Assembly (NCBI RefSeq): GCF_000236925.1
Contig: NC_016941.1
Location: forward strand, 868,001 to 932,000
From: Staphylococcus argenteus
GTDB lineage: Bacteria > Bacillota > Bacilli > Staphylococcales > Staphylococcaceae
Direction of reading: 5' to 3'
DNA: 64,000 bases
Numbering within the stretch: the first letter of the stretch is position 1; each line of letters starts with the position of its first letter. Under the pieces are notes generated by a model. That model saw only the letters and a list, made by a program, of their open reading frames with translations. It ran no database searches and was not told where the DNA came from. Both the position numbers and the translations under genes were made by a program. This document shows positions 63,771 through 64,000 of this stretch, piece after piece.

Positions 63771-64000
63771 ATGAGTGAAAATAAAAGAGTAGTTATTACA
63801 GGTATGGGAGCCCTTTCTCCAATCGGTAATGATGTTAAAACAACATGGGAGAATGCTTTAAAAGGTGTAAATGGTATTGATAAAATTACAAGAATTGATA
63901 CTGAACCTTATAGCGTTCACTTAGCAGGAGAACTTAAAAACTTTAATATAGAAGATCATATCGACAAAAAAGAAGCACGTCGTATGGATAGATTTACACA
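63771..64000 (+). CDS. fabF: 3-oxoacyl-ACP synthase II FabF (N-terminal part)
   Basis: The frame runs from ATG 63771 to the window edge, giving the first 76 residues. It starts [20 protein letters not shown], the typical N-terminus of FabF-type condensing enzymes; the active-site residues lie beyond the window. AGGAGG overlaps the fabH stop and serves this start. FabF elongates acyl-ACP chains and is co-transcribed with fabH. Confidence 0.93.
   Translation, partial: MSENKRVVITGMGALSPIGNDVKTTWENALKGVNGIDKITRIDTEPYSVHLAGELKNFNIEDHIDKKEARRMDRFT

Overview
This window is chromosomal core DNA of a low-GC Gram-positive coccus of the Staphylococcus aureus complex. The evidence is the dltXABCD operon, the tandem signal peptidases spsA/spsB, the Mnh1 antiporter operon, CoA-disulfide reductase, an Eap-like secreted protein and a STAR-type intergenic repeat with GTTGGGGCCCC cores. 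Several proteins (DltA, SpsB, GlpQ, Cdr) differ at scattered positions from the S. aureus versions I remember. My best guess is therefore a sister species such as S. argenteus or a divergent lineage, but I could not compare this against a database. I see no prophage, insertion sequence, integrase, CRISPR array, tRNA or rRNA.

Layout. 1-170: the end of a clipped plus-strand gene and its terminator, followed by a 43-bp tandem repeat (181-352). 390-7587: DUF72 protein, TSUP transporter, metallophosphatase, lipA, yutD, DUF3055, a HepT-like protein, a NagD-type phosphatase and a D-2-hydroxyacid dehydrogenase. 7588-8164: a non-coding zone rich in inverted repeats, ending in a clear promoter. 8165-12427: dltXABCD (teichoic acid D-alanylation). 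12719-17448: Fe-S carriers (Nfu, IscA-type), YuzD, YuzB and two type II NADH dehydrogenases. 17579-22475: leucyl aminopeptidase, YuiF-type antiporter, thioesterase and a flavin monooxygenase-like gene behind a Zur box. 22753-28517: mnhA-G on the minus strand. 28648-34781: KapB, cyclophilin, S1-domain protein, OYE reductase, rocD, gudB. 35100-40528: glpQ, argH/argG, pgi. 41003-49990: TVP38 protein, spsA, spsB, addB, addA. 50155-54623: FAH-family hydrolase, YisL, cdr, Cof-type phosphatase, sufT. 55175-59805: an OatA-like acyltransferase and clpB. 59867-64000: LysR regulator, PEBP protein, an EapH-type protease inhibitor, YjzD, fabH and the start of fabF.

How the genes fit together. The first half follows the Bacillus subtilis yun-yut-yum-yui gene order closely, with dlt sitting where Bacillus has other yut genes. 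The themes are cell-envelope charge and acylation (dlt, OatA-like), protein export (spsB), respiration and ion homeostasis (NDH-2 pair, Mnh1, YuiF), Fe-S assembly (Nfu, IscA-type, SufT) with Fe-S clients (LipA, AddB), thiol and redox balance (Cdr, OYE), the arginine-ornithine-glutamate junction (argGH, rocD, gudB), DNA repair (AddAB), proteostasis (ClpB) and fatty-acid initiation (FabH/FabF). Regulatory sites readable in the DNA include a CtsR operator at clpB, a FapR operator at fabH, CcpA cre sites at gudB and glpQ, and a Zur-like box placed exactly on the start point of a good sigma-A promoter at 22527-22555.

I found no large undescribed system. The leads most worth checking are the Zur-controlled flavoenzyme, the inverted-repeat zone before dlt, the internal clpB start, the 43-bp repeat and a possible sigma-B promoter with a hairpin before yisL.
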